Shown here: one piece after another, positions 50,302-59,381 of the stretch
How the letters are laid out: every line of letters begins with the position of its first letter
Position numbering within the stretch: position 1 is the first letter of the stretch
Assembly: GCF_900240385.1 (NCBI RefSeq)
Contig: NZ_OEQH01000001.1
Span: 62,001 to 126,000 of the forward strand
Length of the DNA: 64,000 nt
Origin: Clostridium minihomine
Lineage (GTDB): Bacteria; Bacillota; Clostridia; Oscillospirales; Acutalibacteraceae
Direction: 5' to 3'
Notes under the pieces: generated by a model
Seen by the model: the letters and a program-made list of their open reading frames with translations, nothing else
What the model was told of the DNA's origin: nothing
The model's database searches: none
Program-made: the position numbers and the translations under genes

Positions 50302-50970
50302 TTGGATTTTAATCCGGTTTATATCTCACTGAAAACAACCGTCTGTGCATCCTGCATTACTTACGTTCTCGGCATTTTGTCGGCATATCTGGTTCTTCGC
50401 ATCCGCAACCGAAAAATCCGCCACATTATGGATGTCATTCTTACGCTTCCATTGGTGCTTCCCCCCACGGTAGCCGGTTTTTTTCTTTTGTATCTGTTTG
50501 GGAACCGAAGGCCGCTTGGCATTCTGATACAGCAGTTGTTTGGGCAAAAGGTGGTTTTTACTTGGGCGGCAACGGTGATTGCAGCTGTGGTGGTCAGTTT
50601 TCCGCTGATGTACCGTTCGGTCAAGGCCGGCTTTGAGCAGCTGAATCAGTCTATCGTCGAAGAAGCAAAAATGCTTGGCCTGGGCGGCTTTGGCATGTTG
50701 TGGCGGATTTTGGTTCCCTGCACCATGCCCGCCATTTTGTCGGGAACGGTGCTTTCGACCACCAGGGCACTTGGTGAATTCGGCGCAACCGCTATGCTTG
50801 CCGGCAACATTTCCGGAAAGACGCGCACACTGTCTTTGGCCGTTTATTCAGAGGTTGCAGCCGGAAATATGGATATCGCCGGGTATTATGTGGCGATCAT
50901 TCTGGTGGTTGCTTTCCTTGCGGTAATGGTATTGAATGTCAAGGGTGATCACAGCGACATTAAGCTGTAA
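50302..50970 (+). CDS. modB: Molybdate ABC transporter permease
   Basis: The 222-residue permease has about five transmembrane segments and the EAA loop (EEAKMLGLGGFGMLWRILVP) that docks the ATPase. The TTG at 50302 follows GGAGGGACGG; no nearer ATG exists. A ModC ATPase gene would be expected next but is not present; the following gene is ModE-like. The ATPase is presumably encoded elsewhere. Confidence 0.92.
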   Translation: MDFNPVYISLKTTVCASCITYVLGILSAYLVLRIRNRKIRHIMDVILTLPLVLPPTVAGFFLLYLFGNRRPLGILIQQLFGQKVVFTWAATVIAAVVVSFPLMYRSVKAGFEQLNQSIVEEAKMLGLGGFGMLWRILVPCTMPAILSGTVLSTTRALGEFGATAMLAGNISGKTRTLSLAVYSEVAAGNMDIAGYYVAIILVVAFLAVMVLNVKGDHSDIKL

Positions 50971-51014
50971 GGCCTCTTGGAATAAAAGCTTGAATCGAAA
51001 AAGAGGAATGCAAA

Positions 51015-51407
51015 ATGGCAAGGAACGACAATTTAAAAGAGCAGAGCCGGACGGAAGTGCCAGAGCCCTGCCTTTCTCCTATGCTTCGTTTGACGTTAAA
51101 GAAAAAAGAAAAGTTTTTTGGCCCGGGTGTGGCGGCTTTGCTGCATCTGATTGATCAAAAAGGCTCGATTCAGATGGCCTGTGAAGAAATGGATATGTCA
51201 TATTCCAAAGCATGGAAGATTCTGAAGCACGCGGCAAATGAATTGGGGTATCCGCTTCTGAATTCCAAGGCTGGGGGGGCAAAAGGGGGGCAGAGCACCC
51301 TGAGCCCTGAGGCATTAGACTTTCTTGCCAGCTATGATGCGATGAGCAAAGCGCTGGAAGCGCACGCAGAGGAATTGTTTGAGTATTATTTTAAAAACAA
51401 TCGATAG
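51015..51407 (+). CDS. ModE-like winged-helix protein
   Basis: The 130-residue protein is a single ModE-type winged helix (LLHLIDQKGSIQMACEEMDM, then YSKAWKILKHAANELGYPL and GGAKGGQSTLSPEALDFLA) without the C-terminal molybdate-binding (MOP) domains of full ModE. It may regulate the cofactor operon with a separate effector. It parallels the winged helix fused to the MobA-like domain at 35574. Confidence 0.85.
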   Translation: MARNDNLKEQSRTEVPEPCLSPMLRLTLKKKEKFFGPGVAALLHLIDQKGSIQMACEEMDMSYSKAWKILKHAANELGYPLLNSKAGGAKGGQSTLSPEALDFLASYDAMSKALEAHAEELFEYYFKNNR

Positions 51408-51430
51408 CGGATCGGAAAGGGGAGCTTTGT

Positions 51431-52303
51431 ATGGAAAACTGCGAAGTGCTGAAAGCGGGCATCTCTCGTCTGAAAGAAGGCAAACCATTGGAATTGGTGT
51501 GTATTGTATCTTCCAACGGCTCCACACCGCGTGCAGAAGGCGCATTTATGCTTTTAGCAAAGGATGGCTGGAACGTGGGAACGGTTGGCGGGGGAAAAAT
51601 GGAGTATTTGGCCGGGCAGGAAGCGATGGAACTTCTGGCAAAAAAAGCGGGCGGAGAGCGCCGTTATATCCTCAGTAAAAATGATCTTGCCGATATTGGT
51701 GCGGTCTGCGGCGGAGATGTGCAGATCCAATATGAATTTTTGGAAGGGGAAAGCGGCGTACATCGACTGGAAGAAATAGAGAATGCCCTTGAAAAGGAAC
51801 GCCCAACGGTCTATTTATTTGGCGGAGGCCATGTTTCAGTCAGTGTTTCAAATGCGCTTTCCTGTGTGAGTTTTAATACTGTGGTGTACGACGACCGCGA
51901 AGAGTTTGCCAATTCAGCTCGGTTTCCGCAGGCCATTTCGGTTATTTGCGCCCCCTATGAAAAAATGTCGGAGCATGTCCGCCTGACTGAGAGCGATTAT
52001 GTTTTGATCATGACGCGCGGCCACCTGTGCGACTATGAAGTGCAAAAGCAGGTAATGCGCACACCGGCCTGCTATATTGGTGTGATCGGCTCCCGTTCCA
52101 AAATCCATCATGTTACACAGAAGCTTCTGGCAGACGGTTTTTCCCAGCAGGATATTGCACGCTGCCACACGCCGGTCGGGATTCCCATCGGGGCTGAAAC
52201 ACCCGAGGAAATTGCAGTGTCGATTGCGGCGGAGTTAATTTTGGAGCGCGCCCGCAGAGAAGGGCGCCGCAAAGTAATTAAGAACGAAATCGTGTCATAT
52301 TGA
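51431..52303 (+). CDS. XdhC family molybdenum hydroxylase maturation protein
   Basis: The 290-residue protein belongs to the XdhC/CoxF family that binds the molybdenum cofactor, helps sulfurate it, and loads it into xanthine dehydrogenase. Motifs seen: SSNGSTPRAEGAFMLL, GTVGGGKMEYLAGQEAM, a Rossmann segment VYLFGGGHVSVSVSNAL, and GVIGSRSKIHHVTQKL with HTPVGIPIGAETPEEIAVSI. It is the last gene of the cofactor operon, consistent with a role for both hydroxylases in this cluster. Confidence 0.9.
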   Translation: MENCEVLKAGISRLKEGKPLELVCIVSSNGSTPRAEGAFMLLAKDGWNVGTVGGGKMEYLAGQEAMELLAKKAGGERRYILSKNDLADIGAVCGGDVQIQYEFLEGESGVHRLEEIENALEKERPTVYLFGGGHVSVSVSNALSCVSFNTVVYDDREEFANSARFPQAISVICAPYEKMSEHVRLTESDYVLIMTRGHLCDYEVQKQVMRTPACYIGVIGSRSKIHHVTQKLLADGFSQQDIARCHTPVGIPIGAETPEEIAVSIAAELILERARREGRRKVIKNEIVSY

Positions 52304-52404
52304 TTTTTTTCCATCCAAACAAATGCGTAAAATCAATGTTCTGTGTGATTGACAGAATGGAAAGAATTTTTCTGTTCGTTTTTCCGCCATACTGAATAAA
52401 GGAA

Positions 52405-52457
52405 GCGCAGCCCCCGGTTGGCAGAGTTTTTTCTGCTGTGCGGGGGCTGTGCTTTTT
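52405..52457. terminator. Bidirectional terminator between the XdhC gene and arcC
   Basis: GCGCAGCCCCCG (52405-52416) pairs with CGGGGGCTGTGC (52441-52452) with one wobble pair, and an inner GCAG/CTGC hairpin; a T run follows on the plus strand and an A run precedes. It separates convergent operons. Confidence 0.85.
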
Positions 52458-52500
52458 CATGGAAAATTTTTTATGGAAAAAAGTTTTGGTAAAATCTGTT

Positions 52501-53439
52501 TTAGCGGGCGATCGTGGTTCCGGTTTTGCCGTTAATGGCATCTCTTGCTTTTTCAAGCAAAGTGATCATAGCGGTGCGGTTTTCGCCGGACTGTGCGAAC
52601 TGAATCGCCGCCAGAACCTTCGGCAGCATAGAACCGGGCGCAAATTCCTGCTGAGCGCAGTATTCTTCCGCCTGTGCCACCGTCATGTGATCCAGCCATT
52701 TTTGGTCTGGTTTGCCAAAGCGAATCGCGACCTTTTCTACTGCGGTCAGAATAATCAGCATGTCGGCATCCAGGCTGCTGGCGAGCAGTGACGCTGCAAA
52801 ATCTTTATCGATTACGGCGGATACACCGGCCAGATGTTTTTCTTGGCGAATCACGGGGATGCCGCCGCCCCCGCAACAGATCACAAGATTTTCATCTTCG
52901 ACCATAGCGCGGATTGCACTGCTTTCAATGATTTCCTGCGGTTTTGGCGAAGCCACCACACGCCGGTATCCACGGCCGGCATCCTCTTTGACCACCCAGC
53001 CAAATTCACTGGCCGACGCAAGAGCTTGCTCTTTGCTCATAAACTGGCCGATTGGCTTGGAGGGGTTGGAAAACGCCGGATCGTCGGCATCCACGCGCAC
53101 CTGTGTCACCATGGTGACAATGGGGGGAGCCGTCAGGCTGCGGTTTAAAAATTCTTCCCGCAGGCTGTTCTGCAAATCATAGCCGATATATGCCTGACTC
53201 ATGGCCACACAAACAGAAAGTGGGGTGGGGGCGGTGCCGTTGTGGTTTGCATATTCCGTCATGGCATTGTTGATAATGCCAACCTGCGGGCCATTGCCAT
53301 GAACGATAATCACTTCGCAGTTTTCTTCCATTAAATCCACGATTGCTTTGGCAGTGATTTTCACCGCCTGCATCTGTTCCTGAAGCGTATTGCCCAGTGC
53401 ATTCCCGCCAAGTGCAAGAACAATTCTTTTCTTTTTCAT
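52501..53439 (-). CDS. arcC: Carbamate kinase
   Basis: The 312-residue enzyme transfers phosphate from carbamoyl phosphate to ADP, giving ATP and carbamate. Motifs: LALGGNALGNTLQEQ near the start, EVIIVHGNGPQVGIINNA, LVICCGGGGIPVIRQEK and the late AGVSAVIDKDFAASLLA. It lies 77 bases downstream of the carbamoyltransferase YgeW and is probably in its operon; together they would harvest energy from the ureido group. The E. coli cluster counterpart is YqeA. Confidence 0.93.
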   Translation of the reverse strand: MKKKRIVLALGGNALGNTLQEQMQAVKITAKAIVDLMEENCEVIIVHGNGPQVGIINNAMTEYANHNGTAPTPLSVCVAMSQAYIGYDLQNSLREEFLNRSLTAPPIVTMVTQVRVDADDPAFSNPSKPIGQFMSKEQALASASEFGWVVKEDAGRGYRRVVASPKPQEIIESSAIRAMVEDENLVICCGGGGIPVIRQEKHLAGVSAVIDKDFAASLLASSLDADMLIILTAVEKVAIRFGKPDQKWLDHMTVAQAEEYCAQQEFAPGSMLPKVLAAIQFAQSGENRTAMITLLEKARDAINGKTGTTIAR

Positions 53440-53516
53440 ACGCAATTCCTCACATCAAAAAAATTTTAGGCCGCGCCAGAACAGGTTTGACGCGGCCCGG
53501 AACAGAATAAAAATGC

Positions 53517-54719
53517 TTATTCCGCAAATTTTCTCTTGGTACCCTTTTGCTCCAATTCCGCCAGAAGTTTTGCCGGATCTTTAAATTTTGCCAGCAGAAT
53601 CATGGCGGCAATTACATAGGGCTTGTAGCTGGCTTCTTTATAAAGGGAATCGCGTGCCGCATCAAATACAGAAGCGGCTACCTCGCCTTCCTCACAGGAA
53701 ACCCCGTTGATGTCTGCCGGCAGGCAGTGCAGATAAATCGCTTTGCCGTTTTTGGTCAGATTCATCCTGTCTTCTGTGCAGCACCAGTCTTTATGAGCGG
53801 CATTCTGAGCCAGAAGCTGCTTTTCCAGTTCCTGAATTCCTTCCATGTCGCCGTTGCCATACAGGTTGGTGCGCTTTTCCATTGCGGCGAACGGTGCCCA
53901 GGATTTGGGGTATACCACATCGGCGTCGGCAAAGGCTTCTTTCATGTCATTGGTGACATGGAAAGATCCGCCAGATTCTTTTGCGTTCTGTTCTGCTACC
54001 TTCAGAACATCCGGCATAACCTCATACCCCTCCGGGTGAGCCAGAACGACTTCCATACCAAGGCGGGAAAAAAGTCCGATGACTCCCTGAGGAACAGAAA
54101 GCGGCTTGCCATAGGAGGGGGAGTAGGCCCATGTCATAGCGATCTTTTTGCCCTTCAGGTTCTCGATTCCGCCCAATTCATGGATGACGTGAGCTGCGTC
54201 GGCCATACACTGGGTGGGGTGATCAATGTCGCACTGCAGGCTTACCAAAGTCGGTTTCTGCTCCAGAATACCGTCCTCATAGCCCTGCTTTACAGAATCC
54301 ACGATTTCGTGCATGTATGCGTTGCCTTTTCCAATATACATATCGTCGCGTATGCCGATGACGTCTGCCATAAAAGAGATCATGTTTGCGGTTTCCCGAA
54401 CGGTTTCGCCGTGGGCAATTTGGCTTTTACCCTCATCCAGATCCTGAACCTCCAGGCCGAGCAGATTGCAGGCAGAAGCGAAGGAAAAGCGGGTGCGGGT
54501 GGAATTGTCGCGGAACAGAGAAATGCCAAGCCCGGAATCGAACACCTTGGTGGAAATGTTATGTTCCCGCAGATAACGGAGCGCGTCTGCGACTGTCCAT
54601 GTAGCCTTTAATTCATCCAGTGTTTTTTCCCAGGTAAGGAAAAAGTCGTTTTGGTACATGCCGCTGCAATTCAAAGTATTTAATTCCTGAAGAAGATCCT
54701 GTAAATTTTTATTAGCCAT
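53517..54719 (-). CDS. ygeW: YgeW-type carbamoyltransferase
   Basis: The 400-residue protein is an ornithine/aspartate carbamoyltransferase relative with the carbamoyl-phosphate loop FRDNSTRTRFSFASA (STRTR), the HPTQ motif in DIDHPTQCMADAAHVIHEL, and the HCLP motif in AIYLHCLPADINGVSCEEGE. Family members in these clusters are thought to act on 2,3-diaminopropionate-derived or related ureido substrates, releasing carbamoyl phosphate for the carbamate kinase next door. I chose ATG 54719; a GTG four codons upstream lies inside the AAGGGTG site. Confidence 0.93.
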   Translation of the reverse strand: MANKNLQDLLQELNTLNCSGMYQNDFFLTWEKTLDELKATWTVADALRYLREHNISTKVFDSGLGISLFRDNSTRTRFSFASACNLLGLEVQDLDEGKSQIAHGETVRETANMISFMADVIGIRDDMYIGKGNAYMHEIVDSVKQGYEDGILEQKPTLVSLQCDIDHPTQCMADAAHVIHELGGIENLKGKKIAMTWAYSPSYGKPLSVPQGVIGLFSRLGMEVVLAHPEGYEVMPDVLKVAEQNAKESGGSFHVTNDMKEAFADADVVYPKSWAPFAAMEKRTNLYGNGDMEGIQELEKQLLAQNAAHKDWCCTEDRMNLTKNGKAIYLHCLPADINGVSCEEGEVAASVFDAARDSLYKEASYKPYVIAAMILLAKFKDPAKLLAELEQKGTKRKFAE

Positions 54720-54782
54720 TCTAACATTCACCCTTATTTTAAAATTTAGAGAGCATTGGTTAAAGACGCTATAGAAATTATC

Positions 54783-56111
54783 TTATTCCACATAGCAGGA
54801 AGGCAGTGCCGCATATACCGCTGCGCAGACACACAGGTCATCTTTCCAGGTTCTTTCATTCGGTGCATGGGCCTGCGCTTCTGCGCCGGGGCCAAAACCG
54901 ATGCAGGGGATCCCGTTGCGCCCCATAATGGATACACCGTTGGTCGAGAAGGTCCATTTGTCGGTCAGCGGGCGTGTTTTGCGCTCTTCTAGTGTTTCTG
55001 CTGAGCCGACGCGGGAATTGCCGTATAGATTGGAATAAGCCTCTTGCATTGCTTTTGTCACCGGATGATCCTCTGGAATCACCCAAGTCGGGAAGTAACA
55101 TTCGATGGGGTAGCTCAGTTTTTTCCAGGAAGGACGATCATAACGGTACATAGATACTTTTACGTCGTCACCGTATTTCTGCACTGCCGGGAGGGAGCGG
55201 ATTTCTTCTAGGCAGCTTTCCCAGGTTTCGCCGGCCGTCATGCGGCGGTCCAGAGAAACAGCGCAGGAATCTGCAACCGCACAGCGGGAGGGAGAAGTAA
55301 AGAAGATTTCGGAGCAGGTGACGGTCCCTCGGCCGAGGAACCGCGCTTCCTGATATTCCAGGTTGTATTGGGGATTCAACATTTTTACAAGGCCGCGAAT
55401 CCGGGTGGAATCGGTGTCGTCGTTGCTGTTCAGAGCGCGGACATCCTGTAGAATATCGGCCATTTTATAAATCGCATTGTCACCGCGTTCCGGGGCAGAG
55501 CCGTGGCAGGAAACGCCTTTTACGTCAATGCGGATTTCCATGCGTCCACGCTGACCGCGATAGATGCCGCCATCGGTAGGCTCGGTGGAAACAACAAATT
55601 CGGGGCGGATTTTATCCTCTTTGCAGATGTATTCCCAACACAGGCCGTCGCAGTCTTCTTCCTGTACGCTGCCGACAACCATCACGCGGTATTTGTCATT
55701 CAAAAGGCCCAAGTCCTTCATGATTTTTGCACCATACACGGCGGCAACAACGCCGCCCAGCTGGTCAGATACGCCGCGGCCGCCGATTTCACTTTCTGTT
55801 TCATACCCCTCATAGGGGTCAAACTTCCAGTTGTCTCGATTGCCGATGCCCACGGTGTCGATGTGCCCGTCAAAGCCGATTAAGGTTTTTCCGTTGCCCA
55901 TAAAGCCGATGATATTGCCCATTGCGTCAATGCGGATTTCGTCAAATCCAAGCTTTTCCATTTCAGCCTGAATTGTCATCACATGCTTTTGTTCATCGCT
56001 GGATTCGCCGGGATTCCGGACGATGGCGCGCAGAAACGCAGTCATGTCTTTTCGGTATTCGTTAGCCTTCTCTTTGATCTTCGCAAATTCTGCTGCACTT
56101 AAAGTAGCCAT
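54783..56111 (-). CDS. ygeY: YgeY-type M20 family peptidase/amidohydrolase
   Basis: The 442-residue zinc hydrolase of the M20 family has [12 protein letters not shown] (metal ligand His and Asp), the catalytic Glu pair in [10 protein letters not shown], and a late RTWKDDL-type His region. YgeY members occur only in purine-breakdown clusters and are thought to remove a formyl or similar group from an open-chain intermediate. ATG 56111 follows AGGGAGG; the frame extends upstream without a site. Operon with ygeX and ygeW. Confidence 0.92.
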   Translation of the reverse strand: MATLSAAEFAKIKEKANEYRKDMTAFLRAIVRNPGESSDEQKHVMTIQAEMEKLGFDEIRIDAMGNIIGFMGNGKTLIGFDGHIDTVGIGNRDNWKFDPYEGYETESEIGGRGVSDQLGGVVAAVYGAKIMKDLGLLNDKYRVMVVGSVQEEDCDGLCWEYICKEDKIRPEFVVSTEPTDGGIYRGQRGRMEIRIDVKGVSCHGSAPERGDNAIYKMADILQDVRALNSNDDTDSTRIRGLVKMLNPQYNLEYQEARFLGRGTVTCSEIFFTSPSRCAVADSCAVSLDRRMTAGETWESCLEEIRSLPAVQKYGDDVKVSMYRYDRPSWKKLSYPIECYFPTWVIPEDHPVTKAMQEAYSNLYGNSRVGSAETLEERKTRPLTDKWTFSTNGVSIMGRNGIPCIGFGPGAEAQAHAPNERTWKDDLCVCAAVYAALPSCYVE

Positions 56112-56163
56112 TCTGCAATCCTCCCTGAAAATAATAGTAAGATATTTCGTACCGTTTATTCGC

Positions 56164-57360
56164 TCAGCGCTCTTTGCCTTCCCAGACGATATTTTTGTAG
56201 CGCTCGGGATCTGTGTCGCCTTCTGTGGAGAAGAGCAACACGCGGGAATCTTTGTCAAGCTTCAGCGCATCGCGCAATTCCCGGCAGCCTTCATCCGTCA
56301 TAATTGTCACCAGTGCACCGAAGGGGGCTGCGCCGGATTCCCCCGAAATGACCGGTATGTCTCCGCGGGCAGGAGCAGCCAGCATTCTCATTCCCCGCGC
56401 GGCAATGGGGTCCTTGGCGACGATGAAGCATGCGGCGTGATTTTTCAGAATATCCCAAGAGGTAATGTTCGGCTCACCGCACGCCAGCCCCGCCATGATG
56501 GTATCCATGTCGCCGTCTACAATGCGGATATTTCCGTCGTTCGCCATGGCTCCTTGATAAAGGCAGGCGGCAACGTCGGCTTCTACCACAACCATGGTGG
56601 GTGGGTTCTCTTTATACTTATTGGTGAAATAACCAACAACGGCGCCTGCCAAAGAGCCGACCCCTGCCTGAACAAACACATGGGTTGGGCGCTCGCCGAG
56701 CTGTTCGTCTGCCTCGTTTGCCATGGTGCCGTACCCCTGCATAATCCAAGCGGGTATTTTCTCATACCCTTCCCAGGCGGTGTCCTGCACCACGACACCG
56801 TGGGGTGTTTTTGAAGCGGCCGCAGCCGCCATGCGCACACACTCATCGTAATTGACTGTTTCAATGGTAGCGGTGGCACCTTCGGCCAAAATATTATTCA
56901 GGCGGGTTTGTGTGGAGCCCTTGGGCATATAAATGACAGCTTTCTGGCGCATTTTATTGGCTGCCCAGGCCACTCCGCGCCCGTGATTTCCGTCTGTGGC
57001 AGAAAAAAAGGTCGCTTGACCAAATTCTTTTCGCAGCTCATCAGAGATCAGGGTGTGATATGGCAGATTAGAAATATCCTTACCCGTTTCTTCTGCTATG
57101 TAGCGGGCCATTGCGTAAGAACCGCCCAACACCTTAAAGGCATTCAGGCCAAAGCGATAAGACTCGTCTTTCACCGCAAGTCTTCCAATTCCAAGGTGTT
57201 CTGCCATTGCGTTCAAATCGGCCAACGGTGTTATCGAATATTGCGGAAAGCTTTGATGAAAGGTGCGTGCTTTCCGAACTTCCGATTCGGACATGAGAGG
57301 AAGATTTCGATCATCCGTTTTTGGCATCGTATTTATCTTCCATTTCAGATCCTGTCCCAT
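56164..57360 (-). CDS. ygeX: 2,3-diaminopropionate ammonia-lyase (YgeX)
   Basis: The 398-residue PLP enzyme converts 2,3-diaminopropionate to pyruvate and two ammonia. Motifs: the PLP lysine in [15 protein letters not shown], the nucleotide-like phosphate loop [14 protein letters not shown], and [20 protein letters not shown]. Length equals that of E. coli YgeX. ATG 57360 follows GGGAGGA. First gene of the minus-strand operon; it supplies pyruvate and ammonia at the end of the pathway. Confidence 0.95.
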   Translation of the reverse strand: MGQDLKWKINTMPKTDDRNLPLMSESEVRKARTFHQSFPQYSITPLADLNAMAEHLGIGRLAVKDESYRFGLNAFKVLGGSYAMARYIAEETGKDISNLPYHTLISDELRKEFGQATFFSATDGNHGRGVAWAANKMRQKAVIYMPKGSTQTRLNNILAEGATATIETVNYDECVRMAAAAASKTPHGVVVQDTAWEGYEKIPAWIMQGYGTMANEADEQLGERPTHVFVQAGVGSLAGAVVGYFTNKYKENPPTMVVVEADVAACLYQGAMANDGNIRIVDGDMDTIMAGLACGEPNITSWDILKNHAACFIVAKDPIAARGMRMLAAPARGDIPVISGESGAAPFGALVTIMTDEGCRELRDALKLDKDSRVLLFSTEGDTDPERYKNIVWEGKER

Positions 57361-57570
57361 GATTGCTGTTCCTCCCTTATTTGTTTTATTGGTTTCTGCG
57401 TACAGGGTGTTTCTCAATGAGGAAGAGCGGCCCGGTCGGCCGGCTTGGTTTCTTCGCCCGGTTTGTCTGAAATTGTGCATGTGGGCGGCTGTGCGCAGGA
57501 ATCATTTTGCCCAAGATTCGGCATTTTGCGCTGCTTCTGGCAGCCAAGACAAAAATATTTTTATAAATCT

Positions 57571-57598
57571 ACTATATCATAAAAATTTTGGTTTGCAA
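57571..57598 (-). promoter_or_regulatory. Candidate promoter of the ygeX-ygeY-ygeW-arcC operon
   Basis: On the minus strand TTGCAA (57593-57598) and TATAGT (57571-57576) with a 16-base spacer. An ACAAAAAATTTTTTG tract lies 19 bases upstream (57617-57631). The rest of the 57361-58005 divergent region is AT-rich and holds no gene. Confidence 0.55.
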
Positions 57599-57770
57599 GG
57601 ATATTTTGCGAAAAATACAAAAAATTTTTTGATATACTAAATATTTTTGTAACAAACTTTTTTATTGCCTTATCAATTTAAAAATATCACTCAGGAAGTC
57701 CTCTTTTTATTTCAAAATTTTAAAACTAACAAATTTTTTGTTGTGACATAAAAATTTTTATATTTAATGC

Positions 57771-57799
57771 TTGTAATGGCTGAAAACTCGTGTTACACT
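57771..57799 (+). promoter_or_regulatory. Candidate promoter of the ssnA-ygfK-hyuA operon
   Basis: TTGTAA (57771-57776) and TACACT (57794-57799) with a 17-base spacer. AACAAATTTTTTGTTG and AAAAATTTTT lie within 45 bases upstream. The leader to the ssnA start is about 200 bases. Confidence 0.55.
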
Positions 57800-58005
57800 G
57801 GCAATAAAAGGGAATGCCGATTTTGGGGATTCGTTTTTGGCTGAGAAGCCCTGAACTGCGAAAAGGAAGGCCACGGAACCCTGCGTTTGCAGATACACGC
57901 ACAGCAGATCTGTTATTTCAGCGTGTGGCTGAAAGCCACAACAAGGTTTTATGCGGTGTCCTTCTCAGAATCACTGTAAATTCATTGTGTGAGGAGTAAA
58001 CGGAA

Positions 58006-59340
58006 ATGTTGTTAATTGGAAACGGAAGACTCGTGACCAGAGACCCGGAAAATCCGTTCCGAGAAAACGGAGCGGTGTTGATCGAGGACGGCAAGATCAA
58101 GGAAACGGGAGAATTTCCGGAGCTGAGCAGAAAATACCCCAAAGCGGACTTTATTGATGCCAAGGGCGGTGTGATTATGCCGGCGTTCATCAACGCCCAT
58201 GAGCATATCTATTCCGCCATGGCCAGGGGTATCAGCATCAACGGGTATCAACCGAAAGGGTTCCTTGATATTCTGGACGGCATGTGGTGGACGGTTGACC
58301 GCAATCTTGATAACCGCAAAACCAAACTTTCTGCGATCGAAACCTACATAGAGTGTATTAAGAATGGATGCACCACTGTTTTCGACCATCACGCAAGCTT
58401 TGGTGAGATTCCCGGCTCTCTGTTTGCCATTGCAGAAGCCGCAAAGGAGCTGGGCATGAGAACCTGCCTTTGCTATGAAATCTCAGACAGGGGCGGAAAA
58501 GAAAAATCCCGTGCCGCCGTTGAGGAAAACGTGGATTTTATCCGCTATGCACAGGCAGATACTTCCGACATGATCGCGGGCATGATGGGCATGCACGCCA
58601 GCTTTACCATTTCAGATGAAACCATGGAGCTTTGCCGCAAGGAACTGCCGGAGGGGGCAGGCTTTCACATTCACGTTGCCGAGGGAATTTATGATTTGCA
58701 CCAGTGTCTGAAGGAACATTCCAAACGGATTGTCGATCGGCTGTATGACTGGGATATCCTTGGCCCTAAGACCCTGTTGGCACACTGTATTTATGTAAAT
58801 GCTCACGAGATGGAGCTGATTCACGATACAAATACGATGGTGGTTCATAATCCGGAATCCAATATGGGCAACGCTTGCGGCTGCCCGCCCACCATGGAGA
58901 TGGTGCACCGAGGCATCCTGACCGGACTTGGAACCGACGGCTACACGCATGATATGGTGGAATCCTATAAGGTTGCGAATATCCTGCACAAGCACCATTT
59001 GTGCGATCCGAATGCTGCTTGGGGTGAAGTTCCGCAAATGCTGTTTGAAAACAACGCAAAGATTGCCAACCGATATTTTAAAACGCCGCTGGGTGTGCTA
59101 AAACCCGGCGCTGCGGCCGATGTGATCGTCATGGATTACAACCCGCCGACCCCGATGAGCGCAGATAACGCCAACGGCCATATTCTGTTTGGCATGAACG
59201 GCAGATGTGTGACAACCACTGTCTGTAACGGCCAGATTTTGATGAAGGATCGCGTTTTGCACACAATCGACGAAGAAAAAGCTATGGCGGAAATTCGGAA
59301 AGAAAGCCAAAAGCTTTGGGATAAAATCAATTCCAGATAA
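58006..59340 (+). CDS. ssnA: SsnA family aminohydrolase
   Basis: The 444-residue enzyme belongs to the amidohydrolase superfamily, with the metal-binding NAHEHIYSAM (HxH) near residue 65, the GFHIHVAEG block, HCIYVNAHEMELI and the catalytic Asp in LGTDGYTHDM. It is related to guanine deaminase and chlorohydrolases. In purine clusters it is expected to open or deaminate the purine ring or its first product. ATG after AGGAG. First gene of the plus-strand operon, 41 bases before ygfK. Confidence 0.92.
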   Translation: MLLIGNGRLVTRDPENPFRENGAVLIEDGKIKETGEFPELSRKYPKADFIDAKGGVIMPAFINAHEHIYSAMARGISINGYQPKGFLDILDGMWWTVDRNLDNRKTKLSAIETYIECIKNGCTTVFDHHASFGEIPGSLFAIAEAAKELGMRTCLCYEISDRGGKEKSRAAVEENVDFIRYAQADTSDMIAGMMGMHASFTISDETMELCRKELPEGAGFHIHVAEGIYDLHQCLKEHSKRIVDRLYDWDILGPKTLLAHCIYVNAHEMELIHDTNTMVVHNPESNMGNACGCPPTMEMVHRGILTGLGTDGYTHDMVESYKVANILHKHHLCDPNAAWGEVPQMLFENNAKIANRYFKTPLGVLKPGAAADVIVMDYNPPTPMSADNANGHILFGMNGRCVTTTVCNGQILMKDRVLHTIDEEKAMAEIRKESQKLWDKINSR

Positions 59341-59381
59341 GGCGTTACTAAGTGATAAAAAGATGTGGAGGAATAAGCATC

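Noticed and set aside
53547..54611. 354-codon plus-strand frame opposite ygeW
   Set aside because: Antisense shadow; the carbamoyltransferase motifs on the minus strand are clear.
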